Assembly: GCA_000727475.1 (NCBI GenBank) | Contig: KL647297.1 | Location: 891,280 to 955,279, forward strand | DNA: 64,000 nucleotides | Source: Sarcocystis neurona | Lineage: Eukaryota > Apicomplexa > Conoidasida > Eucoccidiorida > Sarcocystidae | Reading direction: 5' to 3' | Shown here: positions 1-10,790 of the stretch, in pieces | How positions within the stretch are numbered: the stretch's first letter is position 1 | Layout of the letters: every line of letters begins with the position of its first letter | Made by a program: the position numbers and the translations under genes | The notes under the pieces: model-generated | The model's input: only the letters and a program-made list of their open reading frames with translations | Databases searched by the model: none | Told to the model about the DNA's origin: nothing

Positions 1-740
1 ACAGCAGCAGCNGGAATGGCAGCAGNGGAACAGCAGCAGCAGGAATGGCAGCAGGAGGAACAGCAGCAGCAGGAATGGCAGCAGGAGGAACAGCAGCAGC
101 AGGAACAGCAGCAGCAGGAACAGCAGCAGAGGAACAGCAGCAGAGGAACGGCAGCAGAGGAACAGCAGCAGAGGAACAGCAGCAGAGGAACAGCAGCAGA
201 GGAACAGCAGCAGAGGAACAGCAGCAGAGGGACAGCAGCAGAGGAACAGCAGCAGAAGGGACGGCAGCAGCAGGAACACAGGCAGCAGGAACAGCAGCAG
301 GAGGGACGGCAGCAGCAGGAACACAGGCAGCAGGGACAGCAGGAGGAACACAAGCGGCAGGAACAGCAGCAGGGGGGACAGCGCCAGCAGGAACACAAGT
401 AGCAGGAACAGCGGCAATAACAGCAACAGGGGGCAACAGGCAGCGCAACAAAGTCTGCCAGCAGCGCACCGGCAGCACCAGCAGCTGGCTCTGACGAAAT
501 AAACAGCAGCAGCAGAAAAGCAGCAACACAGGAGCAGCAGCGGCAGTAGCAGCTCCAGCAGCCGTAGCAGCAGCAACAGAGTTGCAGCTGCAGCAGCAGA
601 ACATCAGCAATGGAGGAATCCCAGGCGCGGTAGGAGCAGCCCCAGCAGGCACCGCAGCAGTAGCAACCGTAGAAGCAGCAGCAACAGCTGCAGCAGTAGT
701 TAAAAAAGCAGCCGCCATACAAAAAAACACGTCTTCTCCC
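1..740 (+). CDS. Ala/Gln-rich CAG tract, probable coding region (partial)
   Basis: Almost pure CAG/GCA/AGC triplet sequence with GGA and GAA interspersions. In the frame whose codons start at multiples of 3 it is open except for one TGA at 492-494. It reads as runs of Ala, Gln, Gly and Thr, then a less repetitive Ala-rich part near 580-720 that includes ELQLQQQNISNGGIPGAVG. Two further frames are also partly open, so the frame is not certain. The tract is cut by the window edge and has two ambiguous bases (12 and 26), as expected where reads collapse on triplet repeats. CAG lies on the plus strand, the coding strand in the better-supported genes here. It could be an exon of the same gene as 931-1699 or simply a triplet satellite. 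Function unknown. Confidence 0.35.
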
Positions 741-930
741 AATATATTTACGTACGCGCATATACATACAAGTACATATATATATGTATACACATATATA
801 TATATATATATGTAGCAGTGTGTCTTCACGCACAAGGACACACTTATATAGAGAGGTGCGCGCACGCCATACATGGCTGCAGATATATATTTTTTTATAT
901 ATGGCTTTTAAAAATAGGAAATATAGTAGA

Positions 931-1699
931 CAGAGAGGCACAGAGAGGCGGAAGAAAGAGAGGGCCTCTGCCCCACCTGTGCGGAAGAGAGGGTAGGCGC
1001 TGATCTGCGTGGAAGCGGGCAGCGAATATTCTGCAACAAGATTAAATATCTGCAGCGCGATGTACGCGACTGCTGCTCCAGGAGCCTGATACAACGTGAC
1101 AGCAGCAGCAGCAGTAGCAACGGCAGCAGCAGTAACGGCAGCACCAGCGACAGCAACGGCAGCAGCAGCAGCGACGGCAGCAGCAGCAGCTACAGCAGTG
1201 ACAGCAGCTGCAGCAGGACACACAGATACGAACATCAAGTTTCAGCAGGCAGCGACAGAGTAGGGAGCACTGCAGCAGCAGCCAGTTCAACAGACGCCGG
1301 GGACAGGCATACTGACACATCAACAGCAGCAACAGGAGAAGCAGCGCAGCACCTGCAGCAACGCAGTGGCCGCAGCAGCCGTCGTCGGAGCAGCAGCAGC
1401 AGCAGCAGCCAAAAAGCCGTCGCTGCAGCAGCAGCAGCACCGTCTCGTCGTAGCAATAGCAGGGACAGTAGTCCTGTCGGACGAGGAGGAGGAGGAGGAG
1501 GAGCAGCAGCAGCGGCAAGGCAACAACAAACCGCAGCGGACGCAGCAGCAGCAGCGTCTCTCAGCACCCGAGAACGCGCAGAAAGTTTTCTCCGGCATCA
1601 ACGTCGTCGTCCTCTGCGTCGTATCAAGGCTCGGCAGAAGTGGCCAAGGCCACCGAGGACCAGGCGTATATCTTTCCTCTATTATCAAAATGCATGCAG
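931..1699 (+). CDS. Internal exon, Ser/Ala-rich protein of unknown function
   Basis: An open frame of about 255 codons with no ATG. It opens just after a TAG at about 930 and stays open to about 1870. The first part is not repetitive (it includes EGLCPTCAEERVGADL and GQRIFCNKIKYLQRDVRD), which argues for real coding. It is followed by Ser/Gly/Asn runs, then Ala, poly-Ser, poly-Gly and an Arg-rich tail. A GTGGGT donor follows GCATGCAG at 1699 and would end the exon in phase 2. The acceptor is probably one of several AGs between 930 and 945, without a strong pyrimidine tract. The CxxC pair near the start is suggestive, but I recognise no domain. Another frame is open from 1472 and gives a plausible alternative end (SSSASYQGSAEVAKATE). 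The frame at the 3' end is therefore less sure than at the 5' end. Confidence 0.5.
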
Positions 1700-1929
1700 G
1701 TGGGTGTGGGTGTGGCTACACATGTGGTCTGTACAACGACACTGCCGTCTTTATATCAGCGCCTTTGAGAAGGACTTTGCAAGGAAAGCCGGAACAAACG
1801 AGCAGCAAAAGCATGAGATATTGTTGCTGGTTCTACACGAGGGCCTTCCACTGCGAAGAGAAAGCCCTTAAAAATAATCTGCATGCACCTATTCCCACAC
1901 CCATTCGGCAACACGCACTAAGTAAGCCA

Positions 1930-3480
1930 GTGTCCATACTACGGCATACATATAGATACACATATGCCTATACACATATATATACATATATATATATATA
2001 CGTATACATGTACATATACATATATATATACGTATATATGTGTATATATATTATATTATAAAATAATATATATATGTAAAGTGGGATAGATAGATAAACA
2101 GGTAAATAGACAGGTAGATAGATACACATTCATGTACACGGAATATACACATATATACTACACAATAAAAAAAAAAAGTCAACATATACATATATATATG
2201 TGAATAATGTAAAAGTGTATATATGTATATATATATAGATAGATACTCACGTATATGCAATATATATACTACATATTATTGTATACGTAAATGATGTGAA
2301 AGTCTGTATATGTATATACAGATAAATAAATGTGTAATAATTATGCATACGCACTATATATATATATATATATACATGAGAGGTGTGTCCCTACGTAGTG
2401 CATGGCCCCCACCTCATTACGTACCGCTCAGGATATATACATATATATATATGTAGAGACAGAGGAAAGCAGCCGCGCGTATTTACATATACATGCATGC
2501 AAATAACGTGAAAGTATGTATGTAGATATACATATATATATATGTGTACGTATTTATGTACATGAAAATATATAGAGAGAGGGAGAAAGGGAGACTTTTC
2601 TGGGAGGCGTACACCTACACATACTGCGTCACACATACATCATTCCGCACCTTTCAGCTCATACATACATACGTTCATATGTTATATATATAATACAGCC
2701 ATATTACATGAATATTATCTCTTCATTATATTCATACGCCATATATTATATGTGATATATGTTATGGAAATACTATATCCTTATTATGCGTATGAATACA
2801 TATATAGATAAATCTGCAGAGAAAGACAAGTGGCAAAGCGCATAGATACACCGAGACGGGGAGACGCACACATGTACAACCATACACATATATATACATA
2901 TATATATATATATTCTTTCTCTCTCCATATATATATATATATGAACACACACGTATATACGAGACGACTATACATATATATTGCAACATCCGTCCATCAA
3001 CCCATTTCTTATCCGTGCCATACATATATATATATATATATTGGTTGGCAGAATGAGAGAGGAAATGAAAGCTGCATCGCTTTTTTTGTAGTTCATATTT
3101 TTATGTGAGGACGTTCATATGGAGGTGAAGGCGCCACATACGAGAGGTTGGAGAGATAGGAACAGATATTCCCATGCGAATATATATATATATATATGTA
3201 CTTGAAAGTACGCGTATTGCGGCTGTCCACCCTCCCTTAACACAGAAAGAGAAGAACGGAGGAAAAAACGGCGTCTCTTCTTGTAAGGCAGCACATCACA
3301 GAGACATGTGACACATACTCACACGCACCTGAACATGGAGGGACGCCTATTATCAGAGCTTCTCATATATGTACACCTTCAAACATATATACATATATAA
3401 CATATATATATAGACATGTTTCTCTCCCTCTCTCTGTACATATATATATATTTTACTCTCCCTCTGTATATATATATGTG
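1930..3480. repeat. AT-rich (TA)n and CATATATA microsatellite field
   Basis: Long runs of TA and of ACATATATA/TGTATATA variants, broken by short unique stretches such as 3120-3180 and 3230-3330. Open frames in it are Tyr/Ile/His artefacts of the dinucleotide repeat. I see no gene. The unique stretch between the exon at 1699 and here (1700-1930) has nothing recognisable and is probably intronic. Confidence 0.85.
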
Positions 3481-3650
3481 ACTTTCTTTCGCTGTCTACA
3501 TTTATATATATATTCCTCTCTTTATCTGTGTGACTGTTCCTTTTTTGCGTGTTGGGAGAGTAGCCTTACGAAGGACGGCTGGGAGCCGTGGAGAGGGAGA
3601 CGCAGGGGCCCGGCAAAAGCAGCAGCAGCAGGGGAGGGCGAGGGTGAAGA

Positions 3651-3797
3651 ATGCGAAGCAGCAGCAGCAGCAGCGGGAGAGGCTCTGGCCGCGGCGAGGA
3701 CGCCCAAGAGGCAGCAGAGAAGGCAGCGGCAGCACGCGTCGAAGAACTGCGAGAGGAATTTCAGAACCACCACGCCCAAGCCGTTCTGAGGAAATGA
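3651..3797 (+). CDS. Short ORF or 3' terminal exon with charged helix
   Basis: ATG at 3651 to TGA at 3795-3797, 48 codons. It starts with MR and six Ser from an AGC run. The rest is strongly helical, with the tract VEELREEFQNHHAQAVLRK at the C-terminus and an Ala/Glu/Lys segment before it. Such a coiled-coil-like end is unlikely to arise from triplet repeat slippage alone. A stop codon lies 6 nt upstream of the ATG in frame, so this is either a tiny gene or a last exon entered through one of the CAG acceptor-like sites near 3658-3670. A second frame is open to 3789 and reads GEECEAAAAAAGEALAAART, which is equally repeat-like. Not recognised. It may be the end of the plus-strand gene that includes 931-1699. 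Confidence 0.3.
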   Translation: MRSSSSSSGRGSGRGEDAQEAAEKAAAARVEELREEFQNHHAQAVLRK

Positions 3798-3889
3798 AAT
3801 TTCCACAAATACATATCCGCATGCAGCACGGATCGCCGCAACAAAAATGCCGACCTCCCTACAGAAGAAATACAGAGAGAGGCGCACAT

Positions 3890-4560
3890 ACACATACATA
3901 TATGTATGTAGATGTGTATTTCCCTCTCTCTATATATATTTGTACGTAATATTCGTTTGTGTATATGCACCTCTCTATATGTGTAGATGTGTATTTATAT
4001 ATGTGTATATGTATATATATTTGTACGTAGTATTCGTTTGCGTATACGTATCTCTCGTAAACGTCTTCACTTGTATCACTTCCTCTCTATCATATATATA
4101 TTCTTGCGAGTGTGCATATAATTATATACTTCTGCAAACGTAAATATATGCACATCTACATTTGTATGTGGTATTCTTCTTTATCTATTCCTGCACTTGT
4201 AGTAGACCTCCTCACATACATATATCCCTCTCTTTCTCTCGCTCTTAACATGTATATATTAGCGAATGTGACTATATGTATACATATTGCTGCAAGTGCA
4301 AATGCGAATATACGCATATGTATATATATGTATATATTTGTATGGGGTATTCTTCCTTCGTATATGTGTATCTCTAGTAGACGTCCACACATCTGTCTTC
4401 CCCCCCCTCTGTCTCTGTACAACGTAGAACATATGTATCCTTCCGCAAAGGCAGATATATGTATATTTCTGCAGGTGTGTCTATATATTTGTATATAGAA
4501 CTTCTTTACCCTATTTAAAGGAGAAGTACACACGTATATATCCTTCTCTTTCTCTCTGTG
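3890..4560. repeat. Degenerate long-period AT repeat
   Basis: Copies of a TATATATTTGTACGTA-like core followed by a TATTCGTTTG or TATTCTTC segment recur at about 3930, 4012, 4150 and 4330. They are embedded in TATATG microsatellite and TGTGTAGATGTG variants. No gene is supported. Small open frames here are Tyr/Ile/Cys-rich artefacts. Confidence 0.6.
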
Positions 4561-4939
4561 TGCGTGTATGAGAGGAGTGTTCCTACTTTATACTCTCCAG
4601 CAACGTCGCCAACAGAAGCAGCTCATCCAGACGTGTGTTACGTATATGTGTGTATATAACTTCTCACTTCCCTGCTGACCCTGGCTTCTACAGACATACT
4701 CCTATATATATACGTGTGTCTACAGAGGGAGGACGTATATATACATATATATATGTAGACACGTATGTATGGACGTGTTCGCACGGGTGTAGACACACAG
4801 ACAGAGACATGGGGAGCCTCTTGCAGAAAAATTGGCCACGGAAGCGTTGAGAAATATAAACGGCCACCGGTGCAGGTCTCTCCAACTCAAAATAGGCGTC
4901 AGCCACACCTCCATATATACATGGGTAGATGTATGTAAC

Positions 4940-6115
4940 GTATACGCAGGGCCGTATTAAGCGGCCGCCGAAGATACGTCAGCAGCACATACAACACATC
5001 TATTCATATATATTCAGCAGAGCGGTGGGAAAATGCGGCCCAATAGACGCCAAGGGGGGATATCTGTCATCTATTTATCTACGTACACATATGTGTGTGT
5101 CTATCCTATCTATGCTGTTCGTCTATCTCTCTATATACACGTAAGTAACCGGCCCTTAGAACACTGCGCCCGAATATATGCGAGCGCTATCTATATCTGT
5201 GTCTCTATCTATCTATATATCTATCGATATCTATCTACTATATATCCATCTCTATCTATATCTGCCTACATCTCTGTCTGCAGCTATACTACTACTACCT
5301 ATCTATATCGATCGATGTTTCTATCTATATCCATATACCTGCATTTATCTATATCTGTTAATGTATCTCTATATCTATCTACTATATCTATGTATACCCA
5401 GAGGTATTATCTGTCTCTCTTCTATATGTTTATCTCTCTGTATATACGTATACGTACGATTAACAGGGTCTAAGTAAATCGCGGCCAAATAGATGCCAGC
5501 GATATTCATCATCTATCTACCTACGTATGAATGTATGTATCCTGCGTATCTATCTAATCTTATCTATACACCTATATATATAGCTGGCAGACCCATAGCA
5601 AACCGCGGCCGACTACACGCCAGTGATATGTATCTATCTATCTATTCATACCTATCTACCTATCTATCTACCTACCTACATACCTATCTATATCTATCTA
5701 CGTTTATCTCTCCGTATCTGTCTATATCTACTTACCTATATCAATCTCTATATATCTGTCTACCTACTTACATATCTATCGCGCTATATATATCTCTCTG
5801 TATGTATCTATATCTACCTATCTATACCTATCTGTATCTACCTACGTGTCTCTATGGCTATCTGCCGCTATCTATCTCTATCTGCCTGTACCTACCTATA
5901 TCTATCTATTTCTATCTATATCTATCTATCTATATCTATATTTATCTATCACCACCTATCTATACCTACCTACACCTGTATCTGTCTACCTATGTATATC
6001 TCTTTATCTATATCTATCTATGTATAGCTATCTACATATAGCTATCTATCTGAATCTATCTATCTCTACGTATATCTATATATATATAGATGTATCTCTC
6101 TCTCTATTCTCTCAT
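4940..6115. repeat. TATC/GATA satellite with interspersed GC-rich motif
   Basis: About 1.1 kb of TATC, TACC and TATATC tetranucleotide variants. A GC-rich element of about 35 nt with a core like CGGCCNAATAGACGCCA recurs near 5035, 5165, 5480 and 5603 and is followed each time by GATAT and renewed TATC repeats. The spacing alternates between about 125 and 315 nt. Both strands give long but low-complexity open frames (Tyr/Leu/Ser/Ile), which I do not treat as genes. Confidence 0.85.
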
Positions 6116-6569
6116 TGACAGTCCCATAGTAGAGACACGTATGATAGTAAAGTAAGCGGGACCACCGGCATCAGCAAGTCACGAAATTTCGACGGGGGAA
6201 GCATCGCTCTTCTCAGAAATAATGAGAGGAAGTAATGAAAAGGAAGTGCCTTGCTGCCCCCCCTTTTGCTGCCCGCCTTGTCCGTCCTCCCCTCCCTTCG
6301 TGGCTTCCTCTCCTACTGACGCAGGACACCGCCGTGCGCAGCAGACGGCTCGGACGAGGTGCGTGTGTGCTGCTGCGAGACGGGCAGACGAAGAAGAGGA
6401 GGAGCAGCTGCAACGGAGACGACCGAAGAAGCCACCGTTGTTACGCCGAGGTCACAGTTCAGGGAAGGCGTTCTCATGAAATACGGAGAGACGGAGAGCG
6501 CCAAGAAGAAAAGCAGAAAGGATAGAAAAAGTGGAGCTCCTTACCCCGGCGTAAACCAACAGATGCAGT

Positions 6570-6950
6570 GTATACAATAATACTGCAAGAGAGAGCAAGC
6601 CACATGCGCTGGAGCTGCCGGCTGCAAGGGAGACGCTGCGAAAGGCAGCCGCAGCAGCAGCAGCAGAGGACGAAGAAGAGCGAGGCGGCAGCGGAGGAAG
6701 AGGAGAAGGAGCTGCGCTGAGAGCTGCTCGCCAGGCTGGCGCCCACCACAGGGCCGTGCCCACGCTGCAAAGAAGCAACGTCAGCAAGTACAGCTCGAGC
6801 AGCCCTACACACAGCAGCAGCAGCACACAGACGCACACCACGCACCTGCACCACCACACGTCCCAAAAGCAGCAGCACCACCGTGCCACACGCAGCCGCA
6901 GCAGCAGCACCGGAGAGCAGCAATAGCAGCAACAACAGAGAGCAGCAACA
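6570..6950 (+). CDS. Candidate exon, Ala/Ser/His-rich
   Basis: Open frame without ATG from a TAA at about 6551 to a TAG at 6951-6953. It reads through a non-repetitive start (ESKPHALELPAARETLRK), an Ala6 run, an acidic EDEEER patch, a Gly/Arg stretch, then RQAGAHHRAVPTLQRSNVSKYSSSS and a His/Thr/Ser-rich end. The mixture of charged and helical segments around the repeat is typical of coding exons in this sequence. No clear splice sites at the edges. It overlaps the next candidate in a different frame, so an intron or a frame change must lie between about 6900 and 6960. Function unknown. Confidence 0.35.
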
Positions 6951-6953
6951 GTA

Positions 6954-7218
6954 GCACCTCTACACACACACAGCAACAGCAACAGCAGAGAGCAGCAACA
7001 GAAGCACGGGTACCGACAGCAGCAAAACAAAGAGAGAGCAGCGCACGCGAACAGCATATGGCAGCGGCAGCAGAAACTGCGACCGCAGCAGCAGACGACT
7101 GCCCGAATTACGCGGCACCGCAGAGGCAACAGCTGCTTCAGGCGTCGTCCACCGAAGAAGACCAAGCAGTAGTAACATCAAGCCGTCGGCGCCATACCAG
7201 CAGCACTCTTCCCACTAG
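6954..7218 (+). CDS. Candidate exon ending at a GTAACC donor
   Basis: Open frame (codons at 2 mod 3) running from a TAG at 6923 to a donor at 7218/7219, where ACTAG is followed by GTAACC, ending the exon in phase 2. After Gln/Ala runs the peptide becomes complex: TAAKQRESSAREQHMAAAAE, then DDCPNYAAPQRQQLLQASS and TEEDQAVVTSSRRRHTSSTL. The complex sequence right up to a good donor is the best argument for coding. An ATG at 7058 is in frame but looks internal. It lies on the CAG-rich plus strand together with 6570-6950 and may belong to the same gene. No domain recognised. Confidence 0.45.
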
Positions 7219-7249
7219 GTAACCCGCGCATATTTAATATTCTCTACGC

Positions 7250-7930
7250 ATATCCATATAAACAAACATCCAAATAGAAAGAGAGGAAAATAGAGTGAGT
7301 GAGGCATATATGCACATAGAGAGAGAAAGCGAGAGAGAGATACAGAGAGACATACGCATGTGTATATATATATACATATATATATATACATATATATATA
7401 TATATGTATGTAGAGAGTGACACAGAGAGGTAGAGATAGAGAGGGTGAGATACATATACGCACAGAGAGAACGACACACTGAGATTCCGAAAGAGAGATA
7501 CGAGGAGGTTTATATTTGTATAGATATACACATATATGCATATATATATATATCTATATATATATATTTATACAGAGAGAGAGATGGAGAAAGTGAGACA
7601 CATATACATATACATGTATGGAGAGAAATAGTGAGAGGAGGAGTGTGAAGGATAGAGGGAGAGAGACGCATATATATATGTATATATATATATATATGTA
7701 CATACATGTAGAGAGACACAGGAAGGAAATAATACAGAGACAGGTATATATACACGTACACCCGTATACATGTATATATAGAGAGAAAAAAATATCTAAA
7801 TAGAGAGATATACATATACATACATAGAGAGAGAGATCCACACAGATACAGAGAGAGAGCTAGACATAGATAGACAGATACATATAGAGAGACAGAGATA
7901 CATATAGATATACGTATACAAACATATATG
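7250..7930. repeat. TATATA and AGAGAGATA microsatellite field
   Basis: Alternating (TA)n and GAGAGATA/GACACAGAGA runs with purines mostly on the plus strand. The minus-strand open frames are Tyr/Ile/Cys/Ser/Leu artefacts. No gene seen. Confidence 0.85.
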
Positions 7931-8018
7931 TGTATACACTGACATATTGGCAGTCTTCTTCGTCTCTGCAACGGCCTGGAGAACAGAAGTGTCCCCCCCG
8001 TCTGCTCTTCTGTTTTAC

Positions 8019-8136
8019 TTGCAAGGCCTGCAGCACGACGGTTTCAGCGGGAAAAGTGTGGCACCCCGTGGCGCAACCGATGACACTTCCTTCGTTCTCG
8101 ATTACTATTGAGAGTTGCAAGACTTCCTTTGAACTT
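8019..8136 (-). CDS. Candidate internal exon, unknown protein
   Basis: A 118-nt segment bounded on the minus strand by an acceptor (CTCTACAG ending at 8137) and a donor (GTAAAA beginning at 8018). Between them is an unbroken frame of 39 codons including LSIVIENEGSVIGCATG and CHTFPAETVVLQALQ. The composition is balanced, with no repeat bias. It sits on the same strand as the CAG-rich (minus) array at 8.4-8.7 kb, so it could be a downstream exon of the same gene. The opposite strand is also open here. I do not recognise the family. Confidence 0.35.
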
Positions 8137-8396
8137 CTGTAGAGCTGCGGAAACGTACCTATTCATAGAAGCGCTGAGAAAGGATAAGTTCGAGGAAAAA
8201 GTGAAAAAGAACACAAAGAAGAAGGAAAGGAGGCACGAAGGTGCAGAGCGTCTCTTGCCCCGCTACTGTCTCTCCCGCTAGTCAGCTACTTTCATCTCTT
8301 CTACCCATTACCATCTCTTTTCTTCCTCTGCTGCTGCTGTTCCTCCTTCTTCTCGTGTTGCGGCTGCCGCCGCTGCTGCTCCACTGCCGCTGTTGT

Positions 8397-8708
8397 CGCT
8401 CCCGCTCCTGCTGCTGCTGTCGCTCCCGCTCCTGCTGCTGCTGTCGCTCCCGCTCCTGCTGCTGCTGTCGCTCCCGCTCCTGCTGCTGCTGTCGCTCCCG
8501 CTCCTGCTGCTGCCGTCGCTCCCGCTCCTGCTGCTGCCGTCGCTCCCGCTCCTGCTGCTGCTGTCGCTCCCGCTCCTGCTACTGCTGTCGCTCCCGCTCC
8601 TGCTGCTGCTGTCGCTGCTGCTCCTGCCGCTGCTGTAGCTGCTGCTCCTGCCGCTGCTGTAGCTGCTGCTCCTGCTGCTGCTGTCGCTCCCGCTCCTGCT
8701 GCTGCTGT
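8397..8708 (-). repeat. Thirteen tandem 24-bp units, coding-type minisatellite
   Basis: Thirteen head-to-tail copies of a 24-nt unit beginning CGCTCCCGCTCCTGC on the plus strand, with units at 8397, 8421, 8445 and so on, the last ending at 8708. Units 10-12 are more diverged (CGC or AGC start, CCGCTG inside). The length is exactly eight codons, so no unit shifts the frame. On the minus strand one frame gives a Ser/Arg/Gly/Asp octapeptide (SGSDSSSR type) inside a 152-codon open frame. A second gives Ala/Gly/Thr (GAGATAAA type) and a third a Gln/Glu/Arg version. The strict 24-nt period and the CAG-on-minus orientation suggest a translated array. The flanking frame continues to about 8766 and 8308. 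Confidence 0.9.
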
Positions 8709-8979
8709 AGCTGTTTCGTTTTAGATATTTGTGAGGAGCAGTTGGTCTTCTCACCTTGTTCATCACACGAGAAATGCCGCTCCCAGAAGCCTCCAGGATT
8801 AAGAAACTGTATACTGTACATGGCGTCGAGCGGTTGCATAGATTTGCACCGGGTCAGCTGCAGCAGGCGAGGCGCACGCGAGAAAAACAAAAGCAGTCGG
8901 CTGCTGTTCTCTCTCTCTCTCCTTTTCTTCTCACTGCAGCAAGCAGCAAACACTTGTCTGTGACTAACAGAGAGACAAA

Positions 8980-9600
8980 CCGGCATATACACATACATAT
9001 GTACATACGGACTTCATAAACTGCTAGAGAAAGAGGAGCACACACACATACATACATGCATACACACACACGTATGTACAAATATATGTATCAATATACA
9101 TGTGTATACACGTATATAGCTCCTAAACTGATTGACAGAGAGAGACAGACCGTCACACATACGGTCATATATACATATACTACGGAGATAGAGAGAGGAA
9201 GATATATATGTGTATATGGAATATCACAAGGTTGACAAGCAAATACTGCAGAGATTTCGGGCAAGACGCAAAGATCGACAGCAGAGTGAAACGGAGAGAT
9301 ATACGGAGATGCAGAGAAAAAGGGGGCCAAAAATAGTGGTGGATAAAAGAAGACAAAAAATTTCCGGAGACACACACAGAGAGACAAAGAAAGACAAGTA
9401 AGAGAAGGGAGACGGACACACCGAGGGAGACGGAGAGGGGGAGACGAGAAACTACTAAAAGAGACACAGAGCGGATATTAAAGGCAGACGATAAAAAGAA
9501 GTAAATATTGACACACCAGAAAAGACATAGAGAGATATACAGGCAGAGGTAGTAAACCGATAAAGAGAGAGATACACACGCGGATTTCTATCCATACAGT
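8980..9600. other. Microsatellite followed by purine-rich stretch, no gene
   Basis: 8980-9230 is CACATACATA/TATATG repeat. 9230-9600 is strongly purine-rich on the plus strand (GAGAGACA, GGAGACGG). Short Lys/Arg/Glu frames on plus and Ser/Leu/Phe frames on minus follow from that bias. Nothing else seen. Confidence 0.6.
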
Positions 9601-9947
9601 TGATTCTCATACATCCATTTAACAACCCGTACATATACATATATATATACAGATGCACACACTTTCTATGTCTCTCTCCATATGTATGTCTACGTATACA
9701 GTGATGTATACAGAGCGAGAGGGGGAAGTTCCGGCGGCGTCTTCAAAAAGAGAAAGACACAGACCGCGTAGACACGTGTGGAAGTAGACATACAGACACA
9801 GAGTAGAGGCAGCAGAAAGAGACAGACAGAAGGGAAGACGCGCGGGTAGAGAGCGGCACAGACACGGAGACACGGAGACGAGACAGAAGGGCCCCGATAC
9901 ACCGGCAGTTTTAATATGCGAGAAAACAGAGGGAGAGACATACAGAC

Positions 9948-10112
9948 GGGGAAGTAGACACAGACACACAGACAGAGGAGGGGCAGATAGAAGTAGACAC
10001 AGAGACAGCGGAGGGGCAGATAGAAGGAGACACAGACACAGAGGCAGAGGGACAGACAGGGAAGTAGACACAGAGACAGAGATAGAGGAGGGACAGATAG
10101 AAGTAGACACGC
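9948..10112. repeat. GACA-type minisatellite, about 37-40 bp period
   Basis: Four imperfect units starting with GAAGTAGACACAGA and ending with GAGGGGCAGATA recur from about 9948 to 10112. GACA/CAGA runs extend upstream to about 9770. The minus-strand Leu/Cys/Ser/Val frames across it are artefacts. Confidence 0.75.
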
Positions 10113-10609
10113 ATCACACACGTGGACGTGTATGAGGCAAGACATACGCACACTCCCACAACACGCACAGAGAGAAGAAAATATACCAGTGAGACGGCGA
10201 CTCGTTGGCTCAAGGACTGCAAACATCTTCGAGAAGAAACGGCAGTCGAAGAAGGAAATTTCACGCAGAAGAAGTGTGAATTTTGAGGAGATTTCTTCTT
10301 CTCCGTGCAGCTCCGCACGCCCGTCCGCGACTCTCCACGCAACCCACGCACACACCCCACGTTTCTCCCCTTCCCCCCAACCACACATATATGTATATAC
10401 GAATATATAGAGAGAGAGAGGGAGAAATGAATAGAAGAAAAATGTCTTCTCTCTGGCTTGGTGGGTCGAAACAGACACGCATATGTGTGTGTATGTCTGG
10501 GGGCGCAGTGCCCGTCGTCACCGGCATGCATCTCTCCTCACACTGTACTACGCTCAGAGACAGAGACAGAGATACAAAAAGATACACATATATGTATATA
10601 TGTATATAA

Positions 10610-10790
10610 GAGACGAGTAAATATATATATATATATATATGAGACGAGTAAATATATATATGAGAGACGAGTAAATATATATATGTGAGACGAGTAAATA
10701 TATATATATATATATATGTGAGACGAGTAAATATATATATGAGAGACGAGTACAAAGATATATATATATATATCTGTGTGTGTGTGTGCA
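10610..10790. repeat. Six copies of GAGACGAGTAAATATATA
   Basis: The element GAGACGAGTAAATATATA (last copy ends GTACAAAGATATA) begins at 10610, 10641, 10664, 10687, 10720 and 10743. The spacers are pure (TA)n of variable length, so the conserved core and the microsatellite evolve separately. Confidence 0.85.

Noticed and set aside
1042..1688. Leu/Cys/Arg-rich minus-strand frames of 110-158 codons
   Set aside because: They are the antisense of CAG repeats (CTG gives Leu, TGC gives Cys); the plus frame there has complex peptide and a donor.
5060..6110. CRISPR-like array of regularly spaced repeats
   Set aside because: Repeats are TATC microsatellite with a sparse GC motif, spacing is irregular, and the genome is clearly eukaryotic.
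5033..6118. Plus-strand frames up to 182 codons rich in Tyr, Leu, Ser and Ile
   Set aside because: Produced by TATC repeats, which rarely make stop codons in some frames; no complex sequence or splice signals.
6452..7165. 237-codon minus frame rich in Cys and Leu
   Set aside because: Shadow of the CAG-rich plus strand; Cys-run composition is not seen in the supported genes.
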